5,909 nt of DNA from positions 1 through 5,909 of the forward strand of contig JAITOH010000026.1 of assembly GCA_031290055.1 (NCBI GenBank), in the 5' to 3' direction. Below the pieces are notes generated by a model. It worked only from the letters and a program-made list of their open reading frames with translations. It was not told where the DNA came from and did not search any database. Position 1 is the first letter of the stretch; each line of letters opens with the position of its first letter. The DNA comes from Endomicrobium sp. Its GTDB lineage: Bacteria > Elusimicrobiota > Endomicrobiia > Endomicrobiales > Endomicrobiaceae. This document shows positions 5,709-5,909 of this stretch, one piece after another. A program made the position numbers and the translations under genes.

Positions 5709-5909
5709 TCATCTTAAATAAGTGCGAGGTCTAAACCGTACTCCGATTTCCACGGCAATTTTTTTAATTTTCGAAACATCAAATCCTGGAAATTTTATTG
5801 CAGTTATAATAACTTCTTTTACATTTTTTTTTGACTCTTTTGCAAAGTTTACTATTTCATCAAAAGAGTCCTCATTAAACATCGGCTTATTCAACCTAGT
5901 ATGCTCTTC
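5709..5909 (-). CDS. C-terminal end of a probable radical SAM protein (TatD-associated type)
   Basis: The frame is open from the right window edge to a TGA at 5709-5711, giving 66 residues of a protein whose N-terminus lies outside the window. A TTG at 5894 and an ATG at 5882 could be mistaken for starts, but the frame continues through them to the edge. The residues TRLNKPMF, then FAKESKKNVKEVIITAI, FPGFDVSKIKKIAVEIGVRFR and a short basic end match the C-terminal pattern I recall for TatD-associated radical SAM proteins (RLCRP, helix, VT.V..PGVDVE..R.IAEELGVKFR.R.Y). The radical SAM CxxxCxxC cluster motif would be in the missing part, so the assignment rests on the tail alone. It is transcribed toward the tRNA. 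Confidence 0.7.
   Translation of the reverse strand, partial: EEHTRLNKPMFNEDSFDEIVNFAKESKKNVKEVIITAIKFPGFDVSKIKKIAVEIGVRFRPRTYLR

Noticed and set aside
5709..5894. A complete small protein of 61 residues starting at TTG 5894
   Set aside because: The frame stays open to the window edge and the residues before the TTG (EEHTR) continue the match to the radical SAM protein tail, so this is the end of a larger gene.

Overview
The window is AT-rich bacterial chromosome. Three things point to Bacteria: strong Shine-Dalgarno sites (AGGAGG before dnaK, GGGAGG before grpE), sigma-70-type promoters, and a near-consensus CIRCE operator controlling hrcA-grpE-dnaK. The tRNA-Leu is also of bacterial type. 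The ferredoxin-type 2-oxoacid oxidoreductase subunit and a probable radical SAM protein suggest an anaerobe. A deep-branching or Firmicute-like, possibly thermophilic lineage is my guess; the sequence does not settle it.

Left half (1-3363, minus strand): a heat-shock operon in the order hrcA, grpE, dnaK. It reads from a TTGACA-N17-TAGAAT promoter whose expected start site lies inside the CIRCE operator. The repressor gene is therefore first in the operon it controls, followed by the nucleotide-exchange factor and the Hsp70 chaperone. DnaK runs off the left edge with 511 residues visible. Any dnaJ would lie beyond it.

Middle (3364-5095, plus strand): the divergent gene is a lone gamma subunit of a 2-oxoacid:ferredoxin oxidoreductase (KorC/VorC type) with its own promoter and no alpha, beta or delta subunit beside it. 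After about 440 bases without a gene, which hold a long imperfect inverted repeat, comes a small GNAT acetyltransferase resembling the short ArgA-type N-acetylglutamate synthases.

Right end (5096-5909): a tRNA-Leu(CAA) gene with no encoded CCA, then about 350 bases without a gene between convergent transcription units, then the C-terminal end of a minus-strand gene that resembles the TatD-associated radical SAM family.

Most of the window is ordinary, well-conserved housekeeping sequence. I did not find a convincing new system. The items most worth checking are the archaeal-looking signatures of DnaK inside a bacterial CIRCE operon, a possible third HrcA half-site over the -10 box, and the structured inverted repeat downstream of korC.
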